Shown here piece after piece: positions 1-8,212 of a stretch of 64,000 nt of DNA. Origin of the DNA: Mobiluncus sp034180645 (GTDB taxonomy: Bacteria; Actinomycetota; Actinomycetes; Actinomycetales; Actinomycetaceae); NCBI RefSeq assembly GCF_034180645.1, contig NZ_JAXFNY010000002.1:7980-71979 (forward strand), read 5' to 3'. The notes below the pieces were generated by a model that worked only from the letters and a program-made list of their open reading frames with translations, was not told the origin of the DNA and searched no databases. A program made the position numbers and the translations under genes. Position 1 is the stretch's first letter. Every line of letters starts with the position of its first letter.

Positions 1-57
1 GTGGACCAGCTCACGGAGAAACTCACCCCCCTGCTGGCTCCGTTTTCAACAATTTAG
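1..57 (+). CDS. C-terminal end of an upstream gene (partial)
   Basis: Frame 1 is open from the first base to a TAG at 55-57 and reads VDQLTEKLTPLLAPFSTI. The helical, Leu-rich composition and the position just before the promoter of the next gene fit the tail of a protein that begins outside the window. The family cannot be judged from 18 residues, and chance openness is possible. Confidence 0.4.
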   Translation: MDQLTEKLTPLLAPFSTI

Positions 58-93
58 GGACCGAAGACCCTGACGCGAGCCGTCGAAGTAGTC

Positions 94-99
94 TAGCAT
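94..99 (+). promoter_or_regulatory. -10 box of a probable leaderless promoter for the flavoprotein gene
   Basis: TAGCAT lies exactly 7 nt before the ATG at 107 and no Shine-Dalgarno sequence is visible. This is the geometry expected for a leaderless actinobacterial mRNA that starts at the A of the start codon. Confidence 0.45.
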
Positions 100-106
100 T
101 TAGCTT

Positions 107-1885
107 ATGAACACAAAGAAGTCTTCAGCTCGTAAACCCTTTGGACGTCCCAGCAAAGATACCTATGACGTTGTCGTCGTTGGTTCTGGAGCTGCCGGCC
201 TGTCCGCTTCTCTTACCGCCGCGAGGCGTGGTCTGAAAGTATTGATGGTCGAAAAAAGCGACCAGTGGGGAGGTTCGACCTCCAAATCCGCCGGCATGGT
301 GTGGGTACCCGGAAACAATGTTTTCGCCAGACTCGGGGGTTCGGATTCTACCGACCTGGGCCGCCAATACATGAAAGCAACGGTGGGGGACTGCACCAGC
401 GACGAAATGATTGACACATTCCTGGAGGAAGGCAAGAAGTGCATGGACTTCCTCACCGCTTCGTGCCCCTACCTGGAGTTTAGGCGGATGGAAGGCTACC
501 CCGACTATTGGCTCGATGCCCCCGGTGCGGCGAAAACCGGCCGCGGCGTCGAGGCCGGTGCCTTCGATTCGCGCCTGCTGGGCCCCTGGGAGAAATCGCA
601 CGTCAAGGCGTACTTTAAGCCGATGATTCCAATGGACTTGAACTCGTACGATTCCGCAGATTTGCTGTTGGCGATGACCGACCCGCGTCCGTGGGTGCGC
701 GGCATGAAGCTGGCGTGGCGCAACCTGGTCCACTGGGCTAAGGGACGTCGCCCGCTGACGATGGGGGCGGGCCTGACCGGCGCGATCATGTACTCCGCGC
801 TGCGCGCCGGGGTGGAAGTGAAGCTCGAAACCGCCCTGAAAGACATCACCTTCGACGGTGACCGCGCGAACGGTGTGACCCTGGAACACGCCGGCGAAAC
901 CTTCGACATCAAGGCCAAACATGGCGTCATCTTGGCTTGCGGCGGTTTTGAACGCAACGAAGAAATGCGCCAAAAGTACCAGCGTCACCCGATCACCGGC
1001 ACCTGGACGGTCGGCGTCGAGGGCAACACCGGCGACGGCATCGAAATCGGCCTGAACCACGGCGCGGCCATCGACAATATGGCCGACGCCATCTGGTCCC
1101 CGGTCATTTCGCTGCCGCGCACCGACACCTTCCAGCCGATCGTCATCGAGGACGAAGAACGCTTCATCGTCCCCGACCGCTCGCTGCCGCATACGCTCAT
1201 AGTCAACGGCAAAGGCAAGCGCTTCATGAACGAAGCCCTACCGTACTGCACTGCTGGCCAGGGGCTTTACGGCGGCATCTTCGGCAAGGGTGAGGGCGAC
1301 GCGGAAAACATGCCCGCGTGGTTGATATTTGACCAACAGTTCCGCGACAAATACTTCTTTGCATACGGCCACCTGCCAAAGCTGGAGCTGCCCGAGGAAT
1401 ACTACGATTCCGGCGCCCTGGTGCGACGCGACACGATCGCCGCTTTGGCTGAAGCCATCGAAGTGCCGGCCGATGCGTTGAAAGCCACCATTGACCGTTT
1501 CAACGACTTCGCCGATGCCGGCGTTGACTTGGACTTCCACCGTGGCGAAAACGAACACGATCGCTTCTATGGCAACCGCTACCACAAGCCCAACGCCTCG
1601 CTGGGTCGTGTGGAAAAGGGCCCGTTCTATGCGACTCAGGTGTACCCGGGCGACATCGGGACTTCCGGTGGTTTGGTCATCGACCCGAAGGCTCGTGTGA
1701 CCCGCCCCGACGGCAGCACAATCCCCGGCTTGCTGGCGGCCGGCAACACGACCAAGTCGGTCATCGGCCACACCTACACGGCCGGAGGCACCTCCATCGG
1801 GGCCGCGCTGGTCTTTGGTTACATCGCCGCCAACACCGCTGCTGACGAGGCATTCGCCGACAATCCGGTGTTTGTGGCGCGCTAG
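107..1885 (+). CDS. FAD-dependent oxidoreductase, 3-ketosteroid dehydrogenase/fumarate reductase flavoprotein family
   Basis: This 592-residue cytosolic flavoprotein has a Rossmann FAD motif at residues 21-31 (DVVVVGSGAAG). A GG-S-T-SKSAG segment follows near residue 55-62, and a C-terminal AGGTSIGAALVFG flavin-contact segment closes the FAD domain. This layout is typical of the FAD_binding_2 family, which includes 3-ketosteroid delta-1-dehydrogenases and soluble fumarate reductases. The family oxidises or reduces C-C bonds next to a carbonyl, but the substrate cannot be read from the sequence. No steroid catabolism genes are nearby, so a steroid role is uncertain. The gene appears monocistronic, with a leaderless-type promoter and a terminator just behind it. 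Confidence 0.8.
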   Translation: MNTKKSSARKPFGRPSKDTYDVVVVGSGAAGLSASLTAARRGLKVLMVEKSDQWGGSTSKSAGMVWVPGNNVFARLGGSDSTDLGRQYMKATVGDCTSDEMIDTFLEEGKKCMDFLTASCPYLEFRRMEGYPDYWLDAPGAAKTGRGVEAGAFDSRLLGPWEKSHVKAYFKPMIPMDLNSYDSADLLLAMTDPRPWVRGMKLAWRNLVHWAKGRRPLTMGAGLTGAIMYSALRAGVEVKLETALKDITFDGDRANGVTLEHAGETFDIKAKHGVILACGGFERNEEMRQKYQRHPITGTWTVGVEGNTGDGIEIGLNHGAAIDNMADAIWSPVISLPRTDTFQPIVIEDEERFIVPDRSLPHTLIVNGKGKRFMNEALPYCTAGQGLYGGIFGKGEGDAENMPAWLIFDQQFRDKYFFAYGHLPKLELPEEYYDSGALVRRDTIAALAEAIEVPADALKATIDRFNDFADAGVDLDFHRGENEHDRFYGNRYHKPNASLGRVEKGPFYATQVYPGDIGTSGGLVIDPKARVTRPDGSTIPGLLAAGNTTKSVIGHTYTAGGTSIGAALVFGYIAANTAADEAFADNPVFVAR

Positions 1886-1906
1886 CCCGACCGGGCCAAC
1901 AGACTT

Positions 1907-1947
1907 TCCGGGAACTTCACCGCGTGGTGAGGTTCCCGGATTGTTTT
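1907..1947 (+). terminator. Rho-independent terminator after the flavoprotein gene
   Basis: Arms TCCGGGAAC (1907-1915) and GTTCCCGGA (1932-1940) pair perfectly. A nested TTCACC/GGTGAG pair lies inside, and TTGTTTT follows. Confidence 0.75.
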
Positions 1948-2045
1948 GTCGCGTGTGTACTGTCGCGGGAACGGTGGTGAGGCCGGAGGGAAACGTGAGT
2001 AAAATGAAGAAAGAATGTCCCCAAACCGACTGAGAGAGAGACACT

Positions 2046-3068
2046 ATGTCCACGCTGGAGTCCGCGCAGCACCGTAAACCGTTGCGCCTGGAAGTGGCCA
2101 ACGCACGCCAACCTCGTGAGGACCATCCGCGCTGGCTGCGCGTGGTGGCAAAAGCCGGGCCGGAATACCAGGAAATGCGTTCCCTCATGCAGGGGGCGGG
2201 GCTGCACACGGTTTGCGCCGAAGCGGGATGCCCCAACATTTTTGAATGTTGGGAAGACCGGGAGGCGACTTTCCTGATTGGTGGGGCCGTGTGTACCCGC
2301 CGGTGCGGGTTTTGTGATGTGGCTTCGGGCAAGCCGGAGGGTTACGACCGTGACGAGCCGCGTCGCCTCGCGGAAACGGTCAAGCATCTGGGGCTGAAGT
2401 ATGTGACGGTCACCGGGGTGTCTCGCGACGACCTGGAAAACGGGGCGTCGTGGCTCTACGCCGAGTCGGTACGCCAGATTCGCGCGCTCTGCCCCGAAAC
2501 CGGAGTGGAACTGCTGGTCGATGATTTTCAAGGCAAATCCGCCGCCCTGGAGGAAGTCTTTGCGAGCGTTCCCCAAGTTTTTGGCCACAACTTGGAAACG
2601 GTGGCGCGCCTGATGCACACGGTGCGTCCCGCGTTCACCTACGCGCGCTCCCTGGACGTCATCACCCAAGCCAAACAGTTCGGGCTAATCACGAAGTCGA
2701 ACCTGATGCTGGGGCTGGGCGAAGAACCCGAGGAAGTCGAAGCGACCATGCGCGATATGCTGAACGCGGGGGTAGATATCTTAACCCTGACCCAATACTT
2801 GCGCCCCTCTGAGCGATACCTGCCGGTGGTGCGCTGGGTCAAGCCTGAAGAGTTTGTGCAGCTCAAGGAGCTGGCGTTGGGTATGGGGTTCGCCGCGTGT
2901 ATGTCGGGGCCGTTGGTGCGCTCTTCGTATCGTGCCGGCAAGCTGTGGGCCCAGGCGATGCGGCACTACGAGCGTTTCATTCCGCCCCAGTTCGCTCATC
3001 TGGAACAGGACCGTCCCCCGGCTCGTCAGGAAGCCGAAGCGGTCGTGGAGCGGGAAAAACAGCGGTAA
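2046..3068 (+). CDS. lipA: Lipoyl synthase
   Basis: Radical SAM enzyme that inserts two sulfurs into protein-bound octanoyl groups to make the lipoyl cofactor of 2-oxoacid dehydrogenases and the glycine cleavage system. Both cluster motifs are visible: the auxiliary-cluster cysteines C57, C62 and C68 (CX4CX5C) and the radical SAM cysteines C83, C87 and C90 (CTRRCGFC). The C-terminal RSSYRAG segment, which supplies the serine ligand of the auxiliary cluster, is present near residue 295. Length 340 aa is normal. A purine-rich GAGAGAGA stretch precedes the ATG. No lipB is present in the window, so octanoyl transfer must be encoded elsewhere. Confidence 0.96.
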   Translation: MSTLESAQHRKPLRLEVANARQPREDHPRWLRVVAKAGPEYQEMRSLMQGAGLHTVCAEAGCPNIFECWEDREATFLIGGAVCTRRCGFCDVASGKPEGYDRDEPRRLAETVKHLGLKYVTVTGVSRDDLENGASWLYAESVRQIRALCPETGVELLVDDFQGKSAALEEVFASVPQVFGHNLETVARLMHTVRPAFTYARSLDVITQAKQFGLITKSNLMLGLGEEPEEVEATMRDMLNAGVDILTLTQYLRPSERYLPVVRWVKPEEFVQLKELALGMGFAACMSGPLVRSSYRAGKLWAQAMRHYERFIPPQFAHLEQDRPPARQEAEAVVEREKQR

Positions 3069-3104
3069 TCGCGCGCCTGAGTGCGTGGGGGGGTGTTTCG
3101 GGAG

Positions 3105-4724
3105 TTATTGGAACAGCGCCAAAAGCCCTTGCCGGTCAGGTTTTCCATTTGAGTTTAGCGGGATGCGGCTCACGAGGCGCAAGGCTCGGGGGAGTTCCGC
3201 TTTCGTCAGGTGAGGGCGGGCGAAGTCTTGGAGTTGTTCCAAGCTGAGTGGTTCCGCGTTTTCGGGCGTGTCTGGGGTTTGCACCACCACCGCGGCCACG
3301 ATTTCACCCCAAGTCGGGTCGGGAACCCCGACGACCCGCGCTTCTGACACCCCCGGATGACGCGAGAGCACCGCGGCGACCCGCTGGGAGAACACCTTTT
3401 CCCCGCCGGAGTTAATCGTGTCGGTCAGGCGTCCCACCAGGTGAAGGAAACCGTCAGCATCAAAAAATCCCAAGTCCCCGGTCCGTAACCAGCCCGTTTG
3501 CGGGTCAATCAGGGCGGCGTTCAGTTCCGGATTACGGAAGTATTCCCGCGTCACGCTGGGGCCGCGGCATTCCAGCTGGCCAATCACCCCAGGTTCGACC
3601 GGTTTTCCCGCTCCGTCAACGATACGCAGCTCAGTATGCGGAAATGCCCGGCCTACCGCCAGTTCGCGCCCCGCCATGACGTCCGTAGTCAGGGCGGCTC
3701 CCGAAGCGCTTTGCTCGGTCATGCCCCAAATGTTGATGGGGTTCCACCCCAAGCCAATCATGTCAGCGGCCAGCTGTTCATCCCACGGCGCGCCGCCCAC
3801 CAGGGCTTTTGTGAACCGAGACGTGTCTATCGGCCGTCCGGATTGTGCCGCCTGCCGGACTTCGCGCACCAGCATCCGGTACATGGTCGGCACCGCGAAC
3901 ATCATCTGGACATGATACTTCTCGATAGCGGCGAGGACAGCGGCCGAATCGAACTTCTCAAAAATGACGACGGTGCCGCCGTGGGAAAAAATGTCCGTCG
4001 TCGTGCCGTTGAACCCGCCAATATGTGACAGGGGAGCTGTGACCGCCTCGACGGTGGCCGGAGAATATTCAAACACTTCGCGGAAATTCGTGCAGCCCCA
4101 CCACAGGTTTTTGTACGTCAGCAGCGTGCCTTTCGGGTGAGCGGCGGTGCCGGAGGTATAGATAATCGCGCCGGGCACGTCCTCCCCGCATTCGGGAAGG
4201 CCGTCCAGCATTTTGGTGGCCGCGAGCGCCAACGTTACGGGTGGGGTCGAGTCGTCGCGCGGCTCTAGGCAATCCTCCAGGTCAGAGTACGTCACCAGGC
4301 GGGGGCGAGGGTTAGAGGTGGGGCCGCAGCCCGCCAGTTTTTCGTGCTGGGCGGAATCGCAAATAATGATTTTCGGTTCGCAATGCGCCAGGATTTTTGT
4401 CAACTCCGGGGCTGGGAGGTTTTGATCCAACGGCACTGTAATCGCCGGAATGGCCGCGGCGGCCACGAAAGTCAGCAGATGCCAGGGGGAGTTTTTCCCA
4501 ATCACGACCACGCGCTCGCCGGGCGCAACGCCCCAGGATCGAAACTGGGCTGCCAGCCTGGTGGTGTGCGTTAGTGCCTGGGCCACGGTCCAAGTCGGCG
4601 GGGCAAAACTGGGTTTAGCGATGGTTTCGGCGCTGACTCCCTGGGCGATCCAAATCATCGAAGTGCGTCCAGGGTGGCGTAAAGCGGCTGCTTGCAGGAA
4701 TTTCATCGGGGAATAATCGACCAC
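3105..4724 (-). CDS. AMP-forming acyl-CoA ligase (ANL superfamily)
   Basis: Adenylate-forming enzyme that activates a carboxylic acid as acyl-AMP and normally transfers it to CoA. The P-loop-like motif YTSGTAAHPKG lies at about residues 189-199, the WGMTEQ motif near 335, TGDLGFFDADG near 426, and GRLTDTINSGGEKV leads into the mobile C-terminal domain. The catalytic C-terminal lysine is in NSNGKPDRQ. Length 539 aa fits medium/long-chain acyl-CoA or O-succinylbenzoate-CoA ligases. The substrate is not decidable and no menaquinone genes are adjacent. The start may instead be the ATG at 4706 (MKFLQ). It is convergent with lipA and divergent from nif3. Confidence 0.85.
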   Translation of the reverse strand: MVDYSPMKFLQAAALRHPGRTSMIWIAQGVSAETIAKPSFAPPTWTVAQALTHTTRLAAQFRSWGVAPGERVVVIGKNSPWHLLTFVAAAAIPAITVPLDQNLPAPELTKILAHCEPKIIICDSAQHEKLAGCGPTSNPRPRLVTYSDLEDCLEPRDDSTPPVTLALAATKMLDGLPECGEDVPGAIIYTSGTAAHPKGTLLTYKNLWWGCTNFREVFEYSPATVEAVTAPLSHIGGFNGTTTDIFSHGGTVVIFEKFDSAAVLAAIEKYHVQMMFAVPTMYRMLVREVRQAAQSGRPIDTSRFTKALVGGAPWDEQLAADMIGLGWNPINIWGMTEQSASGAALTTDVMAGRELAVGRAFPHTELRIVDGAGKPVEPGVIGQLECRGPSVTREYFRNPELNAALIDPQTGWLRTGDLGFFDADGFLHLVGRLTDTINSGGEKVFSQRVAAVLSRHPGVSEARVVGVPDPTWGEIVAAVVVQTPDTPENAEPLSLEQLQDFARPHLTKAELPRALRLVSRIPLNSNGKPDRQGLLALFQ

Positions 4725-4762
4725 AGTTCTAGGTTACCAAACAGGAGCAAATCGAAGTTCGC

Positions 4763-4768
4763 TAGGAT
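4763..4768 (+). promoter_or_regulatory. -10 box of a probable leaderless promoter for the Nif3 gene
   Basis: TAGGAT lies 6 nt before the ATG at 4775, and no ribosome-binding site lies between them. Confidence 0.4.
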
Positions 4769-4774
4769 GAGAGT

Positions 4775-5662
4775 ATGCAAAATACCGGATTGACCGTAGG
4801 CGAAATTTGTGAGTGGATGGACGCGCGTTTTGCGCCCGAGCTGCAGGAAGATTGGGACCGGGTCGGGCTGATTTGCGGGGATCGGGGCGACTCGGTGACG
4901 CGGATTCTGCTAGCGGTGGATCCGGTCGAGCCAGTCGTGGACGAGGCCCTCGAGTGGGGGGCGCAGCTGGTCATTACGCACCATCCCCTGTTCCTGCGCG
5001 GCACTTCCTTTGTGTCTACTGATACTGCCAAAGGTCGGGTGGTTCATCGCCTGATTCGTGGCGGGGCTGCCCTGTTTAACGCCCACACCAACGCAGACTC
5101 GGCACGCGATGGGGTGGCGGAAGCTCTGGCCCAAGCAGCGGGACTCGACCCGCAGACCTGGCGGCCGCTGCAGCCCGCTCCCGCCGATACGTCCTTGGGC
5201 ATCGGACGAGTCGGCCCGGTCACGCCCACCACGGTGGGTGAGGTCGCCAGCCGTCTGGCGAACCTATTGCCAGATTCACCAGCAGGTTTACTGGTGGCGG
5301 GGGAGGCTGACCGTCCAGTCAAGTCGGTGGCGGTCAGTGGCGGGTCGGGTCAATCCCTGCTGCCCGCAGCCTTAGACGCCGGCGCGGATGTGTTCGTGAC
5401 AGCCGATTTGCGTCACCACCCGGCGCTAGATTTCCTGGAGATGGACGGGGCTCCCGCCCTTATCATGCCGTCGCATTGGGCCAGTGAATGGATGTGGCTG
5501 CCCCGCTTAGAAACAGCGTTGAACCTGTGGGCCGGAGAAATCGGGAAACCCCTGGAAACGAAAATCAGCACGGTCATTTCCGAGCCCTGGGACGCCTATA
5601 TCCCCACCGTTACCAACGATGAGACCGAGCCGGACGATGCCGGCTACGGTTCGATAAACTAA
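4775..5662 (+). CDS. Nif3-like dinuclear metal centre protein
   Basis: Member of the widespread NIF3/YbgI family. Its fold binds two metal ions, and it is often annotated as a GTP cyclohydrolase I type 2 homologue although its physiological role is unsettled. Visible metal ligands are ITHHPLFLRG (H69, H70) and NAHTNAD (H104, D108). A further conserved segment, VTADLRHHPALD, lies near residue 208, and the C-terminal PSHWASEW replaces the common GHxxSE motif. Length 295 aa is typical of the actinobacterial form. The following gene encodes the zinc-ribbon family protein, a pairing also known in Mycobacterium (Rv2230c-Rv2229c). Confidence 0.88.
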   Translation: MQNTGLTVGEICEWMDARFAPELQEDWDRVGLICGDRGDSVTRILLAVDPVEPVVDEALEWGAQLVITHHPLFLRGTSFVSTDTAKGRVVHRLIRGGAALFNAHTNADSARDGVAEALAQAAGLDPQTWRPLQPAPADTSLGIGRVGPVTPTTVGEVASRLANLLPDSPAGLLVAGEADRPVKSVAVSGGSGQSLLPAALDAGADVFVTADLRHHPALDFLEMDGAPALIMPSHWASEWMWLPRLETALNLWAGEIGKPLETKISTVISEPWDAYIPTVTNDETEPDDAGYGSIN

Positions 5663-5721
5663 TACCTGAAATCAAGCTACGATTTAGGAAAAGACCCCGA
5701 TAATCTGCAAGGAAGAAGTCA

Positions 5722-6447
5722 ATGAAAGCTGCGCCCGAAGACCAAGAAAAACTTTTGGACCTGCAGGTCCTAGATCGGAAGATTGCCGGGTTGAAACACT
5801 CTCTGGCCAGCATTCCGGCCGCGGCGCGTCTGGAACAAATCAAAGCTGAGCAAGACGAGCTGCGCACCAAGCTGGCTTTGGCGACTTCCGCCCGCAACGA
5901 CTTGAACCGGGCTTTGAAGCAAGCCGAAGGGGAAGTCAGCAAAGTTCAAGAACGGGCGAAAACTCAACGCGAACGCTTGGACTCAGGTCAGTTGAGCCCC
6001 AAAGAGATGGAACGTATTCAAGCCGAACTCGCTCAGTTGGCGACGCGTCAGGGCGAACTGGAAGACAGTGCCCTGGACGCGTTGGACGCGCTGGAACGCG
6101 CTAGTGAAAAAGTGAAGCAGGTGGAAAACCGCCGCGCGGAACTGGCTGTTGAGTTCGACGAAGCACAAGCCGAAGCGGGCAGCGCTGCCGGCGAACTGCA
6201 GCAGGAACTGACCGGTCAGCAAAGCCAGCGAGACGAACTGGCCGCCATCCTACCCGCCGACTTGCTGCGGGAATACGAAACTTGCAAGCGGGCGACCGGG
6301 GGAATCGGGGTAGTAGCGGTCAGCGGGAACCAGTCGGTCGGGATGGATTTGGAATTTTCGATGGCGGAAATCTCGCGTTTAAACATCGCGGCTCCCGACG
6401 ATGTCATCGTCAGCGAGGACCACGAAGTCATTTTGGTGCGTAAGTAG
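5722..6447 (+). CDS. Coiled-coil protein of the C4 zinc-ribbon (DUF164-like) family, cysteines lost
   Basis: Residues from about 10 to 165 form a long charged coiled coil rich in K, E, Q and R. The C-terminal 45 residues align by pattern with the zinc ribbon of actinobacterial homologues, ending in ILVRK. In the family the ribbon carries two CxxC pairs. Here the expected pairs read NQSV (in SGNQSVGMDLEF) and SEDH (in VIVSEDHEVILV), so no ligand cysteine remains. The only cysteine, in YETCKRA, lies upstream. RBS AAGGAAGAA precedes the ATG. The family's function is unknown; a nucleic-acid or scaffold role is often guessed. Its position after nif3 and just before rnpB supports orthology. Confidence 0.8.
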   Translation: MKAAPEDQEKLLDLQVLDRKIAGLKHSLASIPAAARLEQIKAEQDELRTKLALATSARNDLNRALKQAEGEVSKVQERAKTQRERLDSGQLSPKEMERIQAELAQLATRQGELEDSALDALDALERASEKVKQVENRRAELAVEFDEAQAEAGSAAGELQQELTGQQSQRDELAAILPADLLREYETCKRATGGIGVVAVSGNQSVGMDLEFSMAEISRLNIAAPDDVIVSEDHEVILVRK

Positions 6448-6457
6448 TACAATAATC

Positions 6458-6846
6458 GGGCGGAAAAGCCGGGCAGGTAGCCGCGGGCGAGTCATTCGAT
6501 GAGCCCGAGGAAAGTCCGGACTCCACAGGGCAGGGTGATGGCTAACGGCCACCCGGGGTGACCCGCGGGACAGTGCCACAGAAAGCGAAACCGCCCCACC
6601 GGGCTTTGTACACGGCGGGGTAAGGGTGAAAAGGTGAGGTAAGAGCTCACCGCGCGGCTGGCGACAGTCGTGGCAGGGTAAACCCCACCCGGAGCAAGGC
6701 CAAGCAGCAGGCTGGGCGGCCCGTTCAAAGCCTGCGGGTAGGCTGCTAGAGAGGTCGGGTAACCGGCCTTCCAGAGAAATGGCTACCGGCGCGCGGCGGT
6801 AACAATGCGCGTTACAGAATCCGGCTTATGCCCGGCTTTTCCGCTC
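6458..6846 (+). ncRNA. rnpB: RNase P RNA (M1 RNA, bacterial class A)
   Basis: Catalytic RNA that cleaves 5' leaders from pre-tRNAs. The conserved core is plain: GAGGAAAGTCCGGACTCC at 6508-6525, then ACAGTGCCACAGAAA near 6570-6584. The 3' core motif ACAGAATCCGGCTTATG is at about 6813-6829. Helix P1 is visible as a 15-bp pairing of 6460-6474 (GCGGAAAAGCCGGGC) with 6830-6844. Length about 389 nt is normal for actinobacteria. It follows the coiled-coil gene by about 10 nt. Its last 103 nt are duplicated at 9174-9276, bounding an AT-rich insert. Confidence 0.96.
6744..6846 (+). repeat. Left copy of the 103-bp direct repeat (3' end of rnpB; attL-like)
   Basis: 6744-6846 matches 9174-9276 at 102 of 103 positions. 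The single difference is T at 6806 against A at 9236. Sequence diverges immediately outside both edges. The left copy is the functional 3' end of rnpB, including the 3' strand of P1. Confidence 0.95.
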
Positions 6847-6903
6847 CTTGATTCAGGAGCACTTGACCGGGTACGACGCGACGCACGGAGTATGGGGAAA
6901 TAA

Positions 6904-8199
6904 TCAGAGACGGTTATGTAAATCTGGTGACCAGTAGGCGTAGCTTTGGGTTATCGAAAACAATTTCTTTTTCCGATGTTCTGCGATTGGTATAACATAA
7001 TCAGTTTTGCTCCAAGACACCAAAAAACAATCGCTTGTATTCATACACTTCTCACTGTTGGTCGAAGCAAAACCAGCATAGGAATCTGGCACAATAAAAT
7101 AATTGTTAGAGTGTAGGTCATATAAAAATGTATCAACTGAAGAGTAATTAGAGTCTGCGCAGGTAAAATAGAAGTAACTTGTGCCAACTTCGTTTATATT
7201 TGGAATGTTCTTGCAAGGCGTACCTCGAAAAGTGATTTTGTGATGATTTAGTAGGTTCTCTATAATTAAATCATTTTGTGAACTTGTCTCAGTGGACCGA
7301 TATATAAAGTAATCATGAGCAAAACCGTAGAGGTTGCTAATGTTGCTATGTAAAATAATAGATTCGATTTTTGATTTTCCGTGAAAAAGGTCAATTTTAG
7401 GTGAGGTCCGAGAATTTTTTGCCGTATCTTGCTGGTAGTATATTGCTAAATCGCATTGTTTACTAAGCTTAAAGGACGTAACATTTTTCGCAATAATTTG
7501 AGGACTGGATTTGCTGTTGACTGGAGTTGTATAGATGTACGCAGAGTTCTTTGGACTGTTGTCTGCTTGCAGCATATCAAAGGTGGCCCAATAGGCTTTG
7601 CCATCGCACAGTCCGATGTGCCAGGGCTCCGCTGCCATCCTGATTGGTTTACCAGTGTAGTCTTTGCTTGACACAATGGTTCGGGTGGTTTGACCATCAA
7701 AAAAGGCGAGTTGCCAGTTGCTTTCAGCAGTTTCATCATAAGCTCCTGAAATAATGAATAGAAGCTGGTTACCAAGCCTGGAAATGTATGAAATCTGTTG
7801 ACCTTTTGGTGGAACGTTTGGTGGGAATGGTATTTGGGATAATTGCTTTAATCCTCTCTCTGTAGCTTGGCACCACCAAAATTCGCCGTTGGGTTCGTTA
7901 TTGGTAAATGGAGAAGTTTCTTGGGCTTTACGGTAACAGGGGAATACACCGTTACTATCCATGAGTTCGTATGCATCTTGTATTGCATTGGAATCGGGTG
8001 TGTAATTAAGACGCTGGTCAAAAAAATAAGTGCCTTCACTGAGGATATTTGTCGCCTTATCCTTAGAAAGAATTTCATTTTCTGCTTGGTCTGTACCGGT
8101 TTTAGGTGCCGTGGTCACAGCACTCGTAGATGCACAACCCGTCAGTGACAACAGCAAATAGCCTACTAAAATAAGTACTGCAGTTTGTTTTGTAAGCAT
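6904..8199 (-). CDS. Secreted lipoprotein of unknown function (insert cargo)
   Basis: A 431-aa protein with a lipoprotein signal peptide: K4, a hydrophobic stretch 6-20, and lipobox LTGC with the lipidated Cys at 22. A low-complexity Ser/Thr linker follows. The rest has many short beta-strand-like repeats, with segments such as YISRLGNQLLFIISG, WQLAFFDGQ, HIGLCDGKAYWATFD and DYFIYRSTE. This suggests a beta-propeller-like outer-face domain, but I do not recognise the family. It begins 13 bp after the protease gene and is probably cotranscribed from the promoter at 9112-9140. Its stop codon is only about 57 bp from the rnpB 3' end, so read-through would be antisense to rnpB. Codon use is AT-rich, unlike the neighbours. 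Confidence 0.75.
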   Translation of the reverse strand: MLTKQTAVLILVGYLLLSLTGCASTSAVTTAPKTGTDQAENEILSKDKATNILSEGTYFFDQRLNYTPDSNAIQDAYELMDSNGVFPCYRKAQETSPFTNNEPNGEFWWCQATERGLKQLSQIPFPPNVPPKGQQISYISRLGNQLLFIISGAYDETAESNWQLAFFDGQTTRTIVSSKDYTGKPIRMAAEPWHIGLCDGKAYWATFDMLQADNSPKNSAYIYTTPVNSKSSPQIIAKNVTSFKLSKQCDLAIYYQQDTAKNSRTSPKIDLFHGKSKIESIILHSNISNLYGFAHDYFIYRSTETSSQNDLIIENLLNHHKITFRGTPCKNIPNINEVGTSYFYFTCADSNYSSVDTFLYDLHSNNYFIVPDSYAGFASTNSEKCMNTSDCFLVSWSKTDYVIPIAEHRKKKLFSITQSYAYWSPDLHNRL

Positions 8200-8212
8200 A
8201 GTTTATCATTCT

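Noticed and set aside
125..1192. Long open frame on the minus strand through the flavoprotein gene (355 codons)
   Set aside because: Same region is a strong plus-strand gene with clear FAD motifs; the minus frame has no recognisable domain, and such frames arise from GC-rich codon bias. The same applies to 1238-2332, 18984-20162 and 53973-55169 on the minus strand.
6843..6860. GCTCCT...AGGAGC hairpin as a rho-independent terminator of rnpB
   Set aside because: The stem is only 6 bp and no T-tract follows; the right-hand repeat lacks the second arm, so it is not part of the shared rnpB end.
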